Source: an uncultured Gammaproteobacteria bacterium (GTDB lineage: Bacteria; Pseudomonadota; Gammaproteobacteria; Pseudomonadales; Pseudomonadaceae). Taken from it: a stretch of DNA of 57,772 bases. The notes beneath the pieces are model-generated. The model did no database searches. It saw only the letters and a program-made list of their open reading frames with translations, and had not been told where the DNA came from. The stretch covers positions 1 to 57,772 of the forward strand of contig CALZAE010000007.1 of assembly GCA_945612235.1 (NCBI GenBank), given 5' to 3'. The position numbers and the translations under genes are program-made. Shown piece by piece: positions 8,785 through 19,755 of the stretch. Positions within the stretch are counted from its first letter, which is position 1. Each line of letters opens with the position of its first letter.

Positions 8785-10356
8785 TTACTTCGACTGAGCT
8801 AGAAAATCCGCCATATACTCATCAAAGCTGCATTCATCTTGCGCTTCAAGCAGGGCTTGCGCTTGATGTGATTGCTCGGCAAGTTGTTGGTAATGTGCAG
8901 TTTTGTTGCTATCGAGGGCTGGTTTACTCAAGGTTTGCGCATGCTGCAGACTTTGTTTCAAAGCAAATTGACTGAAGCTGCACTGTTGTTCGCGCATGCT
9001 GGCGAGTACTTGTGCTGATGGCGTCAAATCTGGGTTGTTGAGCTTTTCAACTTGCTTGCGCAAGGCTTCGCTGTGCTCGCTGGTGGCGTAGCTGCTATCG
9101 AGTAGCTGCGCGCAGGCTTGCATTTGCTCGAGCAGTTGGTGTCCCCAGTCCTGCATGGCTACCAGCTCATCACCGCGCTGCAATTGCAGGTTTGGTTTGC
9201 GACCTTGTTTAACTACGGCTAAGAAGTTTTCCGTCGCGGCTGGACACTCAGCATCACTGAGCAGTGGGCTATCTTGCAGGGCGCAAAAGAGTAAAAAGGT
9301 ATCTAAGAAGCGTGCTTGTGGTAAATCAATGCCCAGTGGTAAGAAGGGGTTGATATCAATACAGCGCGCTTCAACATACTGCACACCGCGTGCAATCAAG
9401 GCATCTACCGGACGTTCGCCGTCTAAGGTGATGCGCTTGGGGCGCATGGTCGAGTAATACTCGTTTTCAATTTGCAAAATATTGGTATTGATTTGCAGCC
9501 ACTCATCACCTTGCTTGCTACCTATCTTTTGATACTCAGGATAGGGCTTGTTCACTGCGCACAGTAGGCTGTCGGTGTAGCTGCTGAGTTCGTTATAGCA
9601 AGGGGTGATGCCGGCTTGGGCATTACTTTGATAACCCAGATCGCTCATGCGTAAGCTGGTTGCATAAGGCAAATACAGGGTGTCTTCATCAAAGCGTTCG
9701 AGCTGATGCTCGCGGTCCCGTAAAAAGCTGATATCCAGTGCAGGTGAGGCACCAAATAGATACATCAGCAACCAACTGTAACGGCGGAAGTTACGGATTA
9801 AACCGATATAGCGCGCAGACTGGTAATCCATGGCTGAGCGTGGATCATTGTCGGCTTCACGTAACAAGCTCCACACCGAATCCGGTAAAGAGAAGTTATA
9901 GTGAATGCCGGCAATGCACTGCATGGTTTTACCGTAGCGTACAGCCAAGCCTTTACGATAAACGTATTTTAATTGACCAATATTAGAGGTGCCGTACTCG
10001 CCAATGGGGATCTGCTCTTCTTTCGGCAAATGACCTGGCATCGATGGGCTCCACAGCACTTCTTGTTCAATATTTGCCACAGTAAAGCGGTGAATATCGT
10101 CCAGCTCAGCTAAGGTTTGTGCTGAATCAGGATGCGCATCGGTAATAAATTCCAACAACGCTTCTGAGTAGTCAGTGGTGATGCTGCCGTGGGTTAGAGC
10201 AGCGCCAAGCGCCTTGGGATGCTTGCTCAGCGCTAAGCGACCATTGCGCTCCACGCGTAAGCTTTCACGCTCAATACCATGCAGGCAGTGCTTGAGCTGG
10301 GCTAAGGCTTCGGGCTGGCTGAGCAGCGCCAGACGACGAGAATATGTATCGCTCAA
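8785..10356 (-). CDS. gshA: Glutamate-cysteine ligase
   Basis: Catalyses the ATP-dependent joining of glutamate and cysteine, the first and rate-limiting step of glutathione synthesis. The protein has 523 residues, close to the E. coli enzyme (518). It has the family's N-terminal GIERESLRV motif near residue 28, and the C-terminal part is complete. The start is TTG, supported by the strong ribosome binding site GAGGAA eight bases upstream, with no better ATG nearby. It lies downstream of tex on the same strand with 120 bp between. It converges on the exonuclease gene, with a long palindrome after the stop. Confidence 0.95.
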   Translation of the reverse strand: MSDTYSRRLALLSQPEALAQLKHCLHGIERESLRVERNGRLALSKHPKALGAALTHGSITTDYSEALLEFITDAHPDSAQTLAELDDIHRFTVANIEQEVLWSPSMPGHLPKEEQIPIGEYGTSNIGQLKYVYRKGLAVRYGKTMQCIAGIHYNFSLPDSVWSLLREADNDPRSAMDYQSARYIGLIRNFRRYSWLLMYLFGASPALDISFLRDREHQLERFDEDTLYLPYATSLRMSDLGYQSNAQAGITPCYNELSSYTDSLLCAVNKPYPEYQKIGSKQGDEWLQINTNILQIENEYYSTMRPKRITLDGERPVDALIARGVQYVEARCIDINPFLPLGIDLPQARFLDTFLLFCALQDSPLLSDAECPAATENFLAVVKQGRKPNLQLQRGDELVAMQDWGHQLLEQMQACAQLLDSSYATSEHSEALRKQVEKLNNPDLTPSAQVLASMREQQCSFSQFALKQSLQHAQTLSKPALDSNKTAHYQQLAEQSHQAQALLEAQDECSFDEYMADFLAQSK

Positions 10357-10476
10357 GGGGAATTCCTCAATAGGGCATTAGGGCAATATGGGGGCGGAGA
10401 GTACAGAGTGCAAGGGTGCAGGCTGAGAATTTCTGCAGCCTGCAAGCGACTTGAGCTCAATACTCATCCGCGTCTA

Positions 10477-12795
10477 TTATTTTTTCGTTTTAATCTGTCC
10501 AGCATTGGCGAATAACGCTGCCATGGCGCTGTTAGTGGGAGCTGGTTTTTCAGTTGGGCTGTGGCGTTCGCTGCGTGGATTGTGACGCGGCTGTTGCGCG
10601 CGCGCTGGTGCTGCTGGTTTTTCGCCGGGCACATCTGTCATACGCATTGATAAAGCGATACGGGCCCGTGGAATATCCACTTCCATGACTTTTACTTTGA
10701 CAATATCTCCAGCCTTAACCACTTGGTAAGGGTCTTTGACAAAGCTTTCAGACAAGGCGGAAATATGCACTAAACCATCTTGATGCACACCAATATCAAC
10801 AAAGGCACCAAAATTAGTGACGTTGGTGATCACCCCTTCGAGCACCATGCCTAATTCTAAATCTTTAAGGCTTTCTACGCCTTCTTGGAAGGTGGCGGTT
10901 TGAAACTCAGGGCGTGGGTCACGCGCAGGCTTGTCCAGTTCCTGCAGAATATCGCTGACTGTGGGTAAACCGTAGGTTTCGTCGGTGAATTGTTGGGGAT
11001 CCAATTGCTTTAAAAATGCTGAGTCACCAATCAAGGAACGAATATCACGGTTGGTATCTTGCGCAATGCGCGTGACCAGTGGATAAGTTTCGGGGTGTAC
11101 CCCCGATGCATCCAGTGGGTTTTTGCCATTCATCACCCGTAAGAAACCTGCGGACAATTCAAAGGTTTTTTCACCTAAACGTGGGACTTTTTTCAGTGCA
11201 GCGCGGCTGATAAAAGCACCATGTTCATCACGAAAAGCAACAATGTTTTTCGCTAAGGTGGCATTCAGGCCTGAGATGCGCGCCAATAAAGCGTAGGAGG
11301 CGGTATTTACATCGACGCCAACGGCGTTGACACAATCTTCGACCACTGCGTCCAGTGAGCGTGCCAGTTGCGCTTGCGATACATCATGTTGGTACTGGCC
11401 AACACCAATGGCTTTAGGATCAATTTTCACCAGTTCAGCCAGTGGGTCTTGCAGGCGACGGGCAATAGAAACAGCACCGCGCAGTGATACGTCTAAATCA
11501 GGAAACTCCAGCGCCGCGAGCTCTGAGGCGGAATAAACTGAAGCCCCCGCTTCACTGACCATCACTTTGCTCATACGCAGTTCAGGCAGCATTTTCACCA
11601 GTTCAATCGCCAGCTTATCGGACTCACGGCTACCGGTGCCGTTACCTATGGCAATCAGTTGTACCTGATGCTTGCTGCACAGTGCCGCCAAAGTCTTGAG
11701 AGTTTCCTGCCACTTATTGTGTGGCACATGTGGATAGACGGTAGTGGTGTCTAAAACTTTACCGGTGGCATCGACCACGGCAATTTTACAGCCGGTGCGC
11801 AAACCCGGATCAAGGCCTAAAGTGCAGCGTGGACCTGCAGGTGCGGCAAGCAATAAATCATGCAGGTTACGGGCAAACACGTTAATCGCTTCGGTTTCTG
11901 CAGCTTCGCGCAGTTGAGCAAATAAATCAGTTTCTAGATGGCTCGACAGCTTGACGCGCCAGGTCCAGCGCACCACTTCTGCCAGCCATTTATCGGCAGG
12001 ACGTTCTTGGTTTTTAATCCCAAAGTGCTGACCAATCACCACTTCACAGGGGTGCATCGTGCCCGCAACTTCATCGCCAAGACTGAGGCTGGCGGTTAAA
12101 AAACCTTCGTTACGGCCACGGAAAATGGCTAAAGCACGGTGCGAGGGTACGTTTTTAAAAGGCTCGTCATGTTCAAAGTAATCACTGAACTTGGCTGCTT
12201 CGTGTTCTTTGCCGGCAATCACTCGTGAGCTGAACTTAGCATCCTGTTGCAGCATAGTACGCAGGCGTTCTAATAGAGAGGCATCTTCGGCAAAGCGCTC
12301 CATCAGAATATATTTAGCACCTTCCAGCACGGCTTTTTCATCAGCAAAACCCGCTTCAGCGTTGATAAAGCCTGCTGCTGCAGCTTGTGGGTCTTGCTGC
12401 GGGTCGTTAAATAATAAGTCTGCGAGTTCGCCCAAGCCTGCCTCTAAAGCGATTTGCCCTTTGGTGCGACGCTTCTTTTTATAAGGTAGATATAAATCTT
12501 CAAGGCGAGTTTTGGTGTCAGCCTGCTGAATAGCTGTGTGTAGCTCTGGGGTGAGTTTGCCTTGTTCGTCAATGGCAGACAGGATCGCGACACGACGATC
12601 ATCGAGTTCACGCAGATAGCGCAAGCGCTCTTCGAGATGACGCAGTTGCGTATCGTCGAGGCTGCCGGTAATTTCTTTACGGTAACGGGCGATAAAGGGC
12701 ACTGTGGCGCCTTCATCTAGCAACGTTATAGTGGCAGTGACTTGCTGTGGGCGCACGCCCAATTCTGTGGCGATGCGTGAACTGATACTGTCCAT
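10477..12795 (-). CDS. tex: Tex family RNA-binding transcription accessory protein
   Basis: Cytoplasmic nucleic-acid-binding protein of the Tex/Spt6-like family, involved in transcription and toxin-gene expression in Bordetella and Pseudomonas. It has an N-terminal helical region, a YqgF/RNase H-like domain around 320-460 ([17 protein letters not shown]), helix-hairpin-helix motifs around 490-560, and a C-terminal S1 domain (about 645-715, [16 protein letters not shown]). A basic, Pro-rich tail follows. The longest frame starts at TTG 12816. The ATG at 12795 gives the family-typical start [14 protein letters not shown], has AGGTAG upstream, and leaves 772 residues. It is divergent from ompR. 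Confidence 0.95.
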   Translation of the reverse strand: MDSISSRIATELGVRPQQVTATITLLDEGATVPFIARYRKEITGSLDDTQLRHLEERLRYLRELDDRRVAILSAIDEQGKLTPELHTAIQQADTKTRLEDLYLPYKKKRRTKGQIALEAGLGELADLLFNDPQQDPQAAAAGFINAEAGFADEKAVLEGAKYILMERFAEDASLLERLRTMLQQDAKFSSRVIAGKEHEAAKFSDYFEHDEPFKNVPSHRALAIFRGRNEGFLTASLSLGDEVAGTMHPCEVVIGQHFGIKNQERPADKWLAEVVRWTWRVKLSSHLETDLFAQLREAAETEAINVFARNLHDLLLAAPAGPRCTLGLDPGLRTGCKIAVVDATGKVLDTTTVYPHVPHNKWQETLKTLAALCSKHQVQLIAIGNGTGSRESDKLAIELVKMLPELRMSKVMVSEAGASVYSASELAALEFPDLDVSLRGAVSIARRLQDPLAELVKIDPKAIGVGQYQHDVSQAQLARSLDAVVEDCVNAVGVDVNTASYALLARISGLNATLAKNIVAFRDEHGAFISRAALKKVPRLGEKTFELSAGFLRVMNGKNPLDASGVHPETYPLVTRIAQDTNRDIRSLIGDSAFLKQLDPQQFTDETYGLPTVSDILQELDKPARDPRPEFQTATFQEGVESLKDLELGMVLEGVITNVTNFGAFVDIGVHQDGLVHISALSESFVKDPYQVVKAGDIVKVKVMEVDIPRARIALSMRMTDVPGEKPAAPARAQQPRHNPRSERHSPTEKPAPTNSAMAALFANAGQIKTKK

Positions 12796-12983
12796 CAGGC
12801 TACCTATAAAATTCAAAAAAGCAGGATAGGCCTGCGTTAAAGGGCTGATTATAGGGGAAATTACTCAGCAAAGCAGTGCTGTGTCCACCGAGGAAAAATT
12901 TGCTAACAATGCTGCGCATACATGCAGGCCTTGATTGCGGCATACTAGAACACAGACATATTGATTAAAAAGGTAAATAGAGC

Positions 12984-13706
12984 ATGAGCGTAGCTGAAGG
13001 TGAAAAAATCCTCATTGTCGATGACGATGAACGCTTGCGCCGCTTATTAGAGCGCTTCTTAACTGAGCAGGGTTTTCGTGTGCGTGGCGTAGAAAATGCT
13101 GAGCAAATGGACCGTATCTTAGCGCGAGAACTGTTTAATTTAGTCGTGCTTGATTTAATGATGCCCGGTGAAGACGGTTTATCGGTGTGCCGGCGTTTAC
13201 GTGGCAGTAATAATCAAATCCCCATTATTATGCTGACCGCCAAAGGTGATGAGGCCAGTCGTATTCAAGGCTTGGAGTTGGGCGCCGATGACTATTTGGC
13301 CAAGCCGTTTAATCCACGTGAATTATTGGCGCGGATTAAAGCAGTATTACGCCGGCAATCGACTAGCGTGCCCGGTGCGCCAGGTAGTGCTGAGTCGAGT
13401 GTCACCTTTGGTGATTACAGCTTATCGTTAGCCACGCGCGAACTGAGTAAAGGTGATCAAGTGCATATGCTCACCACTGGTGAGTTTGCCGTGCTTAAAG
13501 CCTTGGTTGAGCATGCGCGTGAGCCTTTGACTCGCGATAAGTTAATGAATCTAGCGCGTGGCCGTGAATGGGATGCCCTAGAGCGCTCCATTGATGTGCA
13601 GGTCTCACGTTTGCGGCGCATGATTGAGCCTGATCCATCTAAGCCGCGCTATATTCAAACGGTTTGGGGTGTGGGTTATGTGTTTGTACCCGATGGGCAG
13701 GCATGA
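12984..13706 (+). CDS. ompR: OmpR-family response regulator
   Basis: Two-component response regulator of 240 residues. The receiver domain (about 8-120) has the acidic pair DD at 13-14, the phospho-acceptor Asp57 in VVLDLMMPG and the conserved Lys in LAKPF. A winged-helix DNA-binding domain (about 140-235) ends in RYIQTVWGVGYVF. It lies directly upstream of the sensor kinase and overlaps it by 4 bp. The pair corresponds to OmpR/EnvZ, called AmgR/AmgS in P. aeruginosa, where it governs envelope stress and aminoglycoside tolerance. The assignment is by sequence and by the tex-ompR-envZ-hslR context. Confidence 0.93.
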   Translation: MSVAEGEKILIVDDDERLRRLLERFLTEQGFRVRGVENAEQMDRILARELFNLVVLDLMMPGEDGLSVCRRLRGSNNQIPIIMLTAKGDEASRIQGLELGADDYLAKPFNPRELLARIKAVLRRQSTSVPGAPGSAESSVTFGDYSLSLATRELSKGDQVHMLTTGEFAVLKALVEHAREPLTRDKLMNLARGREWDALERSIDVQVSRLRRMIEPDPSKPRYIQTVWGVGYVFVPDGQA

Positions 13707-15007
13707 AGACTTCGTTGCTATATCCACAGAGCTTTTTTGCCCGCACGCTGTGGATGGTGTTATTGGCGGTACTCTTTTCTAAAGCCTTGACCCTAATTTA
13801 TCTGATGCTCAACGAAGACGTATTAGTGGATCACCAATACAGTCATGGCGCCGCGTTAACTTTGCGCGCCTATTGGGCAGCACCGGTGCTTGAACGCCCA
13901 GGTATTGCCAAAGCAGCGGGTTTGCAGTTGGTGCAAGAGCATGAAGTACCGGAGGGGGAAAAGCACTGGCCTTACAGTGATATTTTTTCTGAACAAATGC
14001 AGGCTGAGTTGGGCGCTGATACTCGTGTGCGTATTAGCGCGCAAACCCCGCCATCCTTATGGGTGAATGCACCCAGCCTTGGGCCAGATTGGATTCGTGT
14101 ACCCTTATACCCACACCCATTACGTGGGCAAAGGGTGTGGAACTTAGTGGCATGGTTTTTAGGCATTGGCTTGTTATCCACCGCTGCAGCGTGGATTTTT
14201 GTCAGCCAATTAAGTGCACCACTGAAACGTTTAGTGATTGCCGCGCGCCAGTTTGGTCAAGGGCGCAGTGTGCGTTTACCGGTGGATGTTGATACCGCCA
14301 GTGAAATGGCCGAAGTCTATCGCGCCTTTAATCAAATGACCGATGATATTGAGCAAGCCGGGCGTGAGCGTGAGCTGATGCTGGCCGGGGTGTCGCATGA
14401 TTTGCGCACGCCGTTAACCCGCTTACGCTTATCCTTGGAGCTGCTCGACAGTGACAATGAACTGACCTGCGATATGGTGCGTGATATTGAGGATATGAAC
14501 GCTATTTTGGACCAATTCTTGGCTTTTATTCGCGATGGTAGCGATGAGCCGATGGAAGAATGCGACCTCAATGAGTTGATTAGCGCGGTAGTCACCCCAT
14601 ATAGCCAACAGGGGCACGATATCCGTGTGTGCTTAGAAAGCATGCCGACTTTGTTGTTACGCCGGGTATCCATTAAACGCATGTTGGCGAATCTGCTGGA
14701 AAATGCGCTGCGTTATGGTGGCCAAGGTGTGGAAATCGCAGCCTCAGTTGTACAGGGCGAGCATGCACAGCATGTGGCCATTAGTGTGCTTGATCGTGGT
14801 GCGGGGTTAGACCCCGAAGATTTACCGCGCATTTTTAATCCTTTTATTCGCGGTGATGAAGCGCGCGGCGGCCAAGGTACGGGTCTAGGCCTGGCTATAG
14901 TGCAACGCATTGCTAAGCAGCATGGCGGCAGTGTTGAGCTGCATAACCGTGCTGGTGGTGGTTTAGAAGCAACTGTATGCCTGCCGATTACCGCGCACGC
15001 AATATGA
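13703..15007 (+). CDS. envZ: EnvZ-family sensor histidine kinase
   Basis: Inner-membrane histidine kinase of 434 residues. TM1 is about 16-36, a periplasmic domain covers about 37-146, and TM2 is about 147-168. A HAMP domain follows, then the H-box SHDLRTPLTRLR with His232, and a HATPase_c domain with an N-box (NLLENALRYGG), DRGAGL and GTGLGLAI. The chosen ATG overlaps the ompR stop (ATGA) and follows GGGCAGG; a longer frame from 13664 would lie inside ompR and is rejected. It phosphorylates the partner regulator in response to envelope conditions. Confidence 0.93.
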   Translation: MKTSLLYPQSFFARTLWMVLLAVLFSKALTLIYLMLNEDVLVDHQYSHGAALTLRAYWAAPVLERPGIAKAAGLQLVQEHEVPEGEKHWPYSDIFSEQMQAELGADTRVRISAQTPPSLWVNAPSLGPDWIRVPLYPHPLRGQRVWNLVAWFLGIGLLSTAAAWIFVSQLSAPLKRLVIAARQFGQGRSVRLPVDVDTASEMAEVYRAFNQMTDDIEQAGRERELMLAGVSHDLRTPLTRLRLSLELLDSDNELTCDMVRDIEDMNAILDQFLAFIRDGSDEPMEECDLNELISAVVTPYSQQGHDIRVCLESMPTLLLRRVSIKRMLANLLENALRYGGQGVEIAASVVQGEHAQHVAISVLDRGAGLDPEDLPRIFNPFIRGDEARGGQGTGLGLAIVQRIAKQHGGSVELHNRAGGGLEATVCLPITAHAI

Positions 15008-15053
15008 ATCAAACAGCATAATGCTGGTTAAAAAATCAGGGTGAATGCAGTTA

Positions 15054-15443
15054 ATGAGTAATGAAGTGCAAGACAAAGTCCGCTTGGATAAGTGGTTGTG
15101 GGCCGCACGTTTTTATAAAACACGTGCCTTGGCTAAAGAGGCGATTGAAGGTGGCAAGGTGCATTGTCGTGGCGAGCGTTGTAAGCCATCAAAAGAGCCT
15201 AAAGTGGGCGATGAGTTGGTGTTACGCGTTGGTTACGATGAGCGCACTGTGGTGATTGAACAGCTCAGTGCTGTGCGTCGTGGTGCGCCGCAAGCACAAT
15301 TGCTGTATCGCGAAACTCAAGACAGTATCGATGCGCGTGAAAAATCAGCAGAGCTGCGCAAGGCCGGAGCCTTAGGTATTCAAACCGATGGCCGGCCTAA
15401 TAAAAAGCAACGCCGTCAGATTCATCGATTTAAAGAACAGTAA
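15054..15443 (+). CDS. hslR: Heat shock protein 15, ribosome-associated
   Basis: Small basic protein of 129 residues with an N-terminal S4 RNA-binding domain (about 9-70, RLDKWLWAARFYKTR). Hsp15 binds stalled free 50S subunits that carry a nascent chain and helps recycle them. The C-terminal tail is basic (KKQRRQIHRFK), as usual. Two in-frame ATGs exist at 15045 and 15054. AGGGTG at 15038-15043 fits the second (10 bp) and is too close to the first, so 15054 is preferred. It lies between envZ and hslO, the order known from Pseudomonas. Confidence 0.92.
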   Translation: MSNEVQDKVRLDKWLWAARFYKTRALAKEAIEGGKVHCRGERCKPSKEPKVGDELVLRVGYDERTVVIEQLSAVRRGAPQAQLLYRETQDSIDAREKSAELRKAGALGIQTDGRPNKKQRRQIHRFKEQ

Positions 15444-15542
15444 GACCGCATCATCAGGGCACAGCCGAAGTAGTCCATCTAAATACATTAATTTTTCTAA
15501 TCGCGGTTTATACTAAGCCGATATTTTATCTGTAGGTGTTGT

Positions 15543-16436
15543 ATGGCGGATTTTGATTTTACTCAGCGCTTTATTTTTGAAACCACTGATATACGCGGTG
15601 AGTTGGCCAGCTTAGAAGAAAGTTATGCGCATGTGCTGGCCAAGCATACTTACCCAGAGCCGGTCGCTACGCTCTTAGGTGAGTTAATGACCGCAGCAGC
15701 GTTGCTGGTCAATACGCTGAAGTTTGATGGCTTGTTAGTTTTGCAAGCGCGCTCTAAGGGTCCAGTACCTTTGCTGATGGTGGAGTGCTCGAGTAATCGC
15801 GAGTTGCGTGCCATTGCGCGCTATGAAGAAGAACAGATTCACAGTGGTGCCAGCTTACAAGAGCTGATGCCTGAAGGTGTGCTGGCGCTGACCGTTGATC
15901 CGCGCGAAGGGCAGCGTTATCAGGGCCTCGTGGCTCTCGATGGCGAAGACTTAGCTGAGTGCTTTACCAACTATTTTGTGAATTCAGCGCAATTACCTAC
16001 ACGTTTTTGGTTGTATGCCGATGGTCAGCGTGCACGCGGTATGCTGTTGCAGCAATTGCCTGCTGACCGCATCACTGACTCTGAAGAGCGTGAAGCGAGT
16101 TGGCAGCATGCTGTAGCCTTAGCCTCGACTTTAACAGCTGAAGAATTACTGGGCTTAGACAATGAAACTATTTTGCACCGCTTGTATCACGAAGAGCAGA
16201 TGCGCTTGTTTGAAGCCACAGATTTAAAGTTTCATTGCAGCTGCACGCGCGCGCGTTCTGAGCAGGCTTTAGTCAGCCTAGGCTTGGCCGACTTGCGCTT
16301 GTTGCTGGCAGAGAAAGAAGGCACTATCGAGATTGATTGCCAATTTTGCAATCACACTTACCTATTTAATGAAGCCGATGTGATGCAAATGTTTGCTGAA
16401 CAAGATGCGACTGATGCCTCGAGTACAGTGCATTAA
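15543..16436 (+). CDS. hslO: Redox-regulated chaperone Hsp33
   Basis: Cytoplasmic holdase of 297 residues, activated by oxidative unfolding. The C-terminal zinc centre is complete: Cys232-x-Cys234 and Cys266-x-x-Cys269, the switch that releases zinc under peroxide or bleach stress. The N-terminal substrate-binding domain is of normal length. The ATG at 15543 is preceded by GTAGGTG. It has its own intergenic region of about 100 bp after hslR, with TATACT near 15510 as a possible -10 box. It pairs functionally with gshA and hslR as oxidative and heat stress genes. Confidence 0.95.
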   Translation: MADFDFTQRFIFETTDIRGELASLEESYAHVLAKHTYPEPVATLLGELMTAAALLVNTLKFDGLLVLQARSKGPVPLLMVECSSNRELRAIARYEEEQIHSGASLQELMPEGVLALTVDPREGQRYQGLVALDGEDLAECFTNYFVNSAQLPTRFWLYADGQRARGMLLQQLPADRITDSEEREASWQHAVALASTLTAEELLGLDNETILHRLYHEEQMRLFEATDLKFHCSCTRARSEQALVSLGLADLRLLLAEKEGTIEIDCQFCNHTYLFNEADVMQMFAEQDATDASSTVH

Positions 16437-16538
16437 CTGCATAACTCTGGCATAATCGCGGGCACTTTTTCGTTGTAGCGTATGTCTATTCACGCTACAA
16501 AATTTCTGGAGGACTCGGCTCGGGCCGTTGGGGATCTC

Positions 16539-18080
16539 ATGACGCAAGCAAAAACCGCTGTGTACACCGATATTAGCGCTGCTCAATTAATTGAAGAAGC
16601 CGTTCGCCGTGGCGAAGGCAAACTGGCTGTTAATGGTTCATTGGTTGTTGAAACTGGCCACCGCACAGGTCGTTCACCAGCTGACCGTTTTATTGTGCAA
16701 GAGCCCAGCACTGAAGCTCAGATTGCTTGGGGGCCGATTAACCGTCCCGTAGCGCCGAGCATCTTTGATGCGCTGTGGACTCGTGTTGAAGCCTATGTTG
16801 CTGAGCGTGAAAGCTTTGTCTCGCATGTGCATGTGGGTTCAGATCCTGCGCATTACTTGCCAGTTAAAATGACCACCACTACAGCTTGGCACAACCTGTT
16901 TGGCCGTTGCTTGTTTATTACTCCAGATGCATTCAATGAAGGCAATCAAGAGCAGTGGCAGATTATTAACGCACCATTCTTTGAGTGTGTACCAGAGCGT
17001 GACGGTACCAATTCTGATGGTTGTGTGATGATTAACTTCGCTGAGAAGAAAGTTTTATTAGCCGGTATGCAATACGCTGGCGAAATGAAAAAAGCGATGT
17101 TCTCAGTCCAGAACTTCCTGTTGCCAGCTAAAGATGTATTACCTATGCACTGTGCGGCCAACGTCGGTGAAGAGGGCGATACCACTTTATTCTTTGGTTT
17201 GTCCGGTACCGGTAAAACTACATTATCAGCTGATGAAAGCCGTTACCTGATTGGTGATGACGAGCACGGTTGGGGTGTGGGCACTGTGTTCAATATCGAA
17301 GGCGGTTGCTATGCAAAATGCATCGACTTGTCTGAGAAAAACGAACCAGTGATCTGGAAAGCGATTAAGTTTGGCGCTGTACTTGAGAACGTTGTGTTGG
17401 ATGAGCAGCGCACGCCTGACTACAGCGATGATAGCTTGACGCAAAACAGCCGTGCTGCATATCCGCTCGAAAACGTTGAAAAGCGTGTGATCGAGAACCG
17501 TGCTGGTGAGCCTAATGCTGTGATTTTCTTGACCTGTGACCTGACTGGCGTACTGCCACCGGTGTCCATCTTGAATAATGAGCAAGCGGCATACCACTTC
17601 TTGTCTGGCTACACTGCGTTAGTGGGTTCCACTGAAATGGGGTCAGAGGCGGGTATTAAATCCACTTTCTCTACCTGCTTTGGTGCACCATTCTTCCCAC
17701 GTCCAGCGGGCGAGTATGCTGATCTGCTGATCAAGCGTATTCAAGGTTTTGGCTCAAAGGTTTACCTGGTCAATACCGGTTGGACTGGCGGTGGCTACGG
17801 TGTGGGTGAGCGTTTCAATATCCCAACCACACGTGCAGTGATCGCAGCCATTCAGGGCGGTACATTAGTGGGTGCAGAAACTGAGCACTTACCAGTAATC
17901 AACCTGGATGTACCAAAATCAGTACCAGGCGTTGATACGAACTTGCTCAACCCACGTAACACTTGGGCTGATAAAGCAGCATACGACGCAGCAGCACAAG
18001 AGTTGGCAGCGAAGTTTGTGGAAAACTTCAAGAAGTTTGACGTGGCTGAAGCAATCAAAAATGCGGGTCCACAAATCTAA
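16539..18080 (+). CDS. pckA: Phosphoenolpyruvate carboxykinase (ATP)
   Basis: Converts oxaloacetate and ATP to PEP and CO2, the entry to gluconeogenesis. The ATG at 16539 gives 513 residues beginning [13 protein letters not shown], with GGGGA six bases upstream. The longer frame from ATG 16482 adds 19 residues with only a weak ribosome binding site and is less likely. The nucleotide loop GLSGTGKTT is at about 220-228, and the DDEHGWG metal/ATP motif follows shortly after. Full length, followed by a strong terminator. It complements malic enzyme and malate synthase in the window for growth on organic acids. Confidence 0.95.
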   Translation: MTQAKTAVYTDISAAQLIEEAVRRGEGKLAVNGSLVVETGHRTGRSPADRFIVQEPSTEAQIAWGPINRPVAPSIFDALWTRVEAYVAERESFVSHVHVGSDPAHYLPVKMTTTTAWHNLFGRCLFITPDAFNEGNQEQWQIINAPFFECVPERDGTNSDGCVMINFAEKKVLLAGMQYAGEMKKAMFSVQNFLLPAKDVLPMHCAANVGEEGDTTLFFGLSGTGKTTLSADESRYLIGDDEHGWGVGTVFNIEGGCYAKCIDLSEKNEPVIWKAIKFGAVLENVVLDEQRTPDYSDDSLTQNSRAAYPLENVEKRVIENRAGEPNAVIFLTCDLTGVLPPVSILNNEQAAYHFLSGYTALVGSTEMGSEAGIKSTFSTCFGAPFFPRPAGEYADLLIKRIQGFGSKVYLVNTGWTGGGYGVGERFNIPTTRAVIAAIQGGTLVGAETEHLPVINLDVPKSVPGVDTNLLNPRNTWADKAAYDAAAQELAAKFVENFKKFDVAEAIKNAGPQI

Positions 18081-18104
18081 TTTAGATTGTGTGACTGCTG
18101 CAAT

Positions 18105-18145
18105 AAAAAACCGCTCCTCAGTTGCACTGAGTGAGCGGTTTTTTT
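18105..18145 (+). terminator. Strong intrinsic terminator of pckA
   Basis: CCGCTC pairs with GAGCGG, and inside it CTCAGT pairs with ACTGAG around a 3-nt loop, with a single bulged T at 18132. A-runs and T-runs flank the stem on each side, so it may also stop transcripts arriving from zwf. Confidence 0.9.
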
Positions 18146-18213
18146 ATGACTGATATTTATCAGTCAGTACTTAAGTTCTTGTGTTGCTTGCAAGTTACTA
18201 TTTTACCGTGGAC

Positions 18214-19656
18214 TTACTCATGCCAAGCGCGACCATGCTTCTCTAGCAGGCTGTGTGCTTGTTCAGGTCCATTAGAGCCTGCAGGGTAGGGTCGTGGACG
18301 TTGATAGTGCTGTTGCCATCCTTTGAGGATTGGGTCGACCCATTGCCATGCTGCTTCCACTTCATCGCGGCGCATAAAGAGGGTGGAGTCGTTTTTGATC
18401 ACATCCAGCAATAAGCGTTCGTAAGCTTCCCAGCGGCGGTTATCTTGAAAGACTTGCGCAAGGTTGATCTCTAACTCCACAGGCTCTAAATGCATGCCTT
18501 TGCCGGGAGTTTTAGCCATCAATTCAATACTGATGCGTTCTTCAGGTTGTAAGCGAATCAGCAAGTGATTGGCTTGGCTGTCGCTAAATAAGCTGTGGGG
18601 TACCGGCTTAAACTGGATGACAATTTCTGAGGTTTTCTTCGCGAGACGCTTGCCCGTGCGCAAATAAAAAGGCACCCCAGCCCAGCGCCAATTATCCACT
18701 TCGACTTCGATGGCGACAAAAGTTTCAGTGTCGCTATCACTGTGGATATCTTTTTCAAAATAATAAGCAGGGGCGTTATGCCCACCCACTTGTCCGGCTG
18801 CGTATTGGCCGCGCACGGTTTTGTCTTGCACATCCATGCCGCTGATGGGACGTAGGGCTTGTAAAATTTTCACTTTTTCATTGCGTACCGCATCAGCATC
18901 AAAGCGCACGGGAGCTTCCATGGCGACTAAACATAATAGTTGTAGCAAATGGTTTTGCAGCATATCGCGCATGGCGCCAGCATGGTCGTAGTAGGCCCCG
19001 CGGTTTTCTACGCCTATGGTTTCATTTACGGTGATTTGTATATGATCAATATGTGCAGCACGCCAGACCGGCTCAAATAGTGCATTAGCAAAGCGTAGTG
19101 CCATCAGGTTTTGTACGGTTTCTTTGCCTAAGTAATGATCAATACGAAAGACTTGTTCTTCGCTAAAAGCCGCACCAATGGTCGCGTTAATTGCTAAGGC
19201 AGATTGCAGTGAATGGCCAATGGGTTTTTCAATCACAATGCGAGTGTTGCGTCCGGCTAAACCATTTAATGCGAGGTTGGAGGCGATGCTTTCAAACAGA
19301 TGCGGCGCAGTCGCTAAATAATAAATACAATTGCGCTGTACTTGGCTGCTTAGAAAAGTTGCCAAGCGACCAAAGTCAGCCGCTTGCTCGGCGTTCATGG
19401 CAAAATATTCAAGGCGTTCGCTAAAACTGAGCCATACGTGATCAGCAAAGTCTTTGCGCTCAATTTGTGCACGACAATGGCGTTCTGCCAAAGCAATATA
19501 ACGCTCGCGGGCTAGCAGTTTTCGAGAGATACCAATGATGCGCATATCGCTCGGCAGGCGATTTTCGCGGTGTAAGTGGTATAACGCAGGCAGTAATTTG
19601 TGCAGTGCTAAATCACCAGTACCACCGAACACTAACATGTCACAAGGCATACTCAC
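18214..19656 (-). CDS. zwf: Glucose-6-phosphate 1-dehydrogenase
   Basis: Oxidises glucose-6-phosphate to 6-phosphogluconolactone with NADP or NAD, feeding the Entner-Doudoroff and pentose phosphate routes. It has the N-terminal dinucleotide motif FGGTGDLALHKLLPALY and the substrate-binding segment RIDHYLGKETVQN. The open frame runs to 19734, but GTG at 19656 follows AGGAGAG by seven bases and gives a family-typical start (VSMPCDMLVFGG) and 480 residues. A HexR-type operator lies upstream, shared with divergent hexR. In other Pseudomonas, pgl and eda follow zwf; here the next gene is convergent pckA, so zwf stands alone. Confidence 0.95.
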   Translation of the reverse strand: MSMPCDMLVFGGTGDLALHKLLPALYHLHRENRLPSDMRIIGISRKLLARERYIALAERHCRAQIERKDFADHVWLSFSERLEYFAMNAEQAADFGRLATFLSSQVQRNCIYYLATAPHLFESIASNLALNGLAGRNTRIVIEKPIGHSLQSALAINATIGAAFSEEQVFRIDHYLGKETVQNLMALRFANALFEPVWRAAHIDHIQITVNETIGVENRGAYYDHAGAMRDMLQNHLLQLLCLVAMEAPVRFDADAVRNEKVKILQALRPISGMDVQDKTVRGQYAAGQVGGHNAPAYYFEKDIHSDSDTETFVAIEVEVDNWRWAGVPFYLRTGKRLAKKTSEIVIQFKPVPHSLFSDSQANHLLIRLQPEERISIELMAKTPGKGMHLEPVELEINLAQVFQDNRRWEAYERLLLDVIKNDSTLFMRRDEVEAAWQWVDPILKGWQQHYQRPRPYPAGSNGPEQAHSLLEKHGRAWHE

Positions 19657-19695
19657 GGCTGCTCTCCTCTGGAAAAACGTGCGAACAAACAACTG

Positions 19696-19712
19696 TTGTA
19701 GTATAACTACAA
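19696..19712. promoter_or_regulatory. HexR operator between zwf and hexR
   Basis: TTGTAGTATAACTACAA is a perfect palindrome with 7-bp arms around ATA. It fits the TTGT-N7/8-ACAA type site reported for HexR on Pseudomonas zwf promoters. It lies 40 bp before the zwf start and 44 bp before hexR, so HexR could repress both genes until the Entner-Doudoroff intermediate KDPG releases it. Confidence 0.85.
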
Positions 19713-19755
19713 AATCGCTACATAACTGTGGCATCCGCTAAATGAGTTTAACATT

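Noticed and set aside
10417..10444. Hairpin TGCAGGCT/AGCCTGCA between tex and gshA
   Set aside because: A real 8-bp inverted repeat with a 12-nt loop, but no T-run and no placement near a promoter; too weak to call a terminator.
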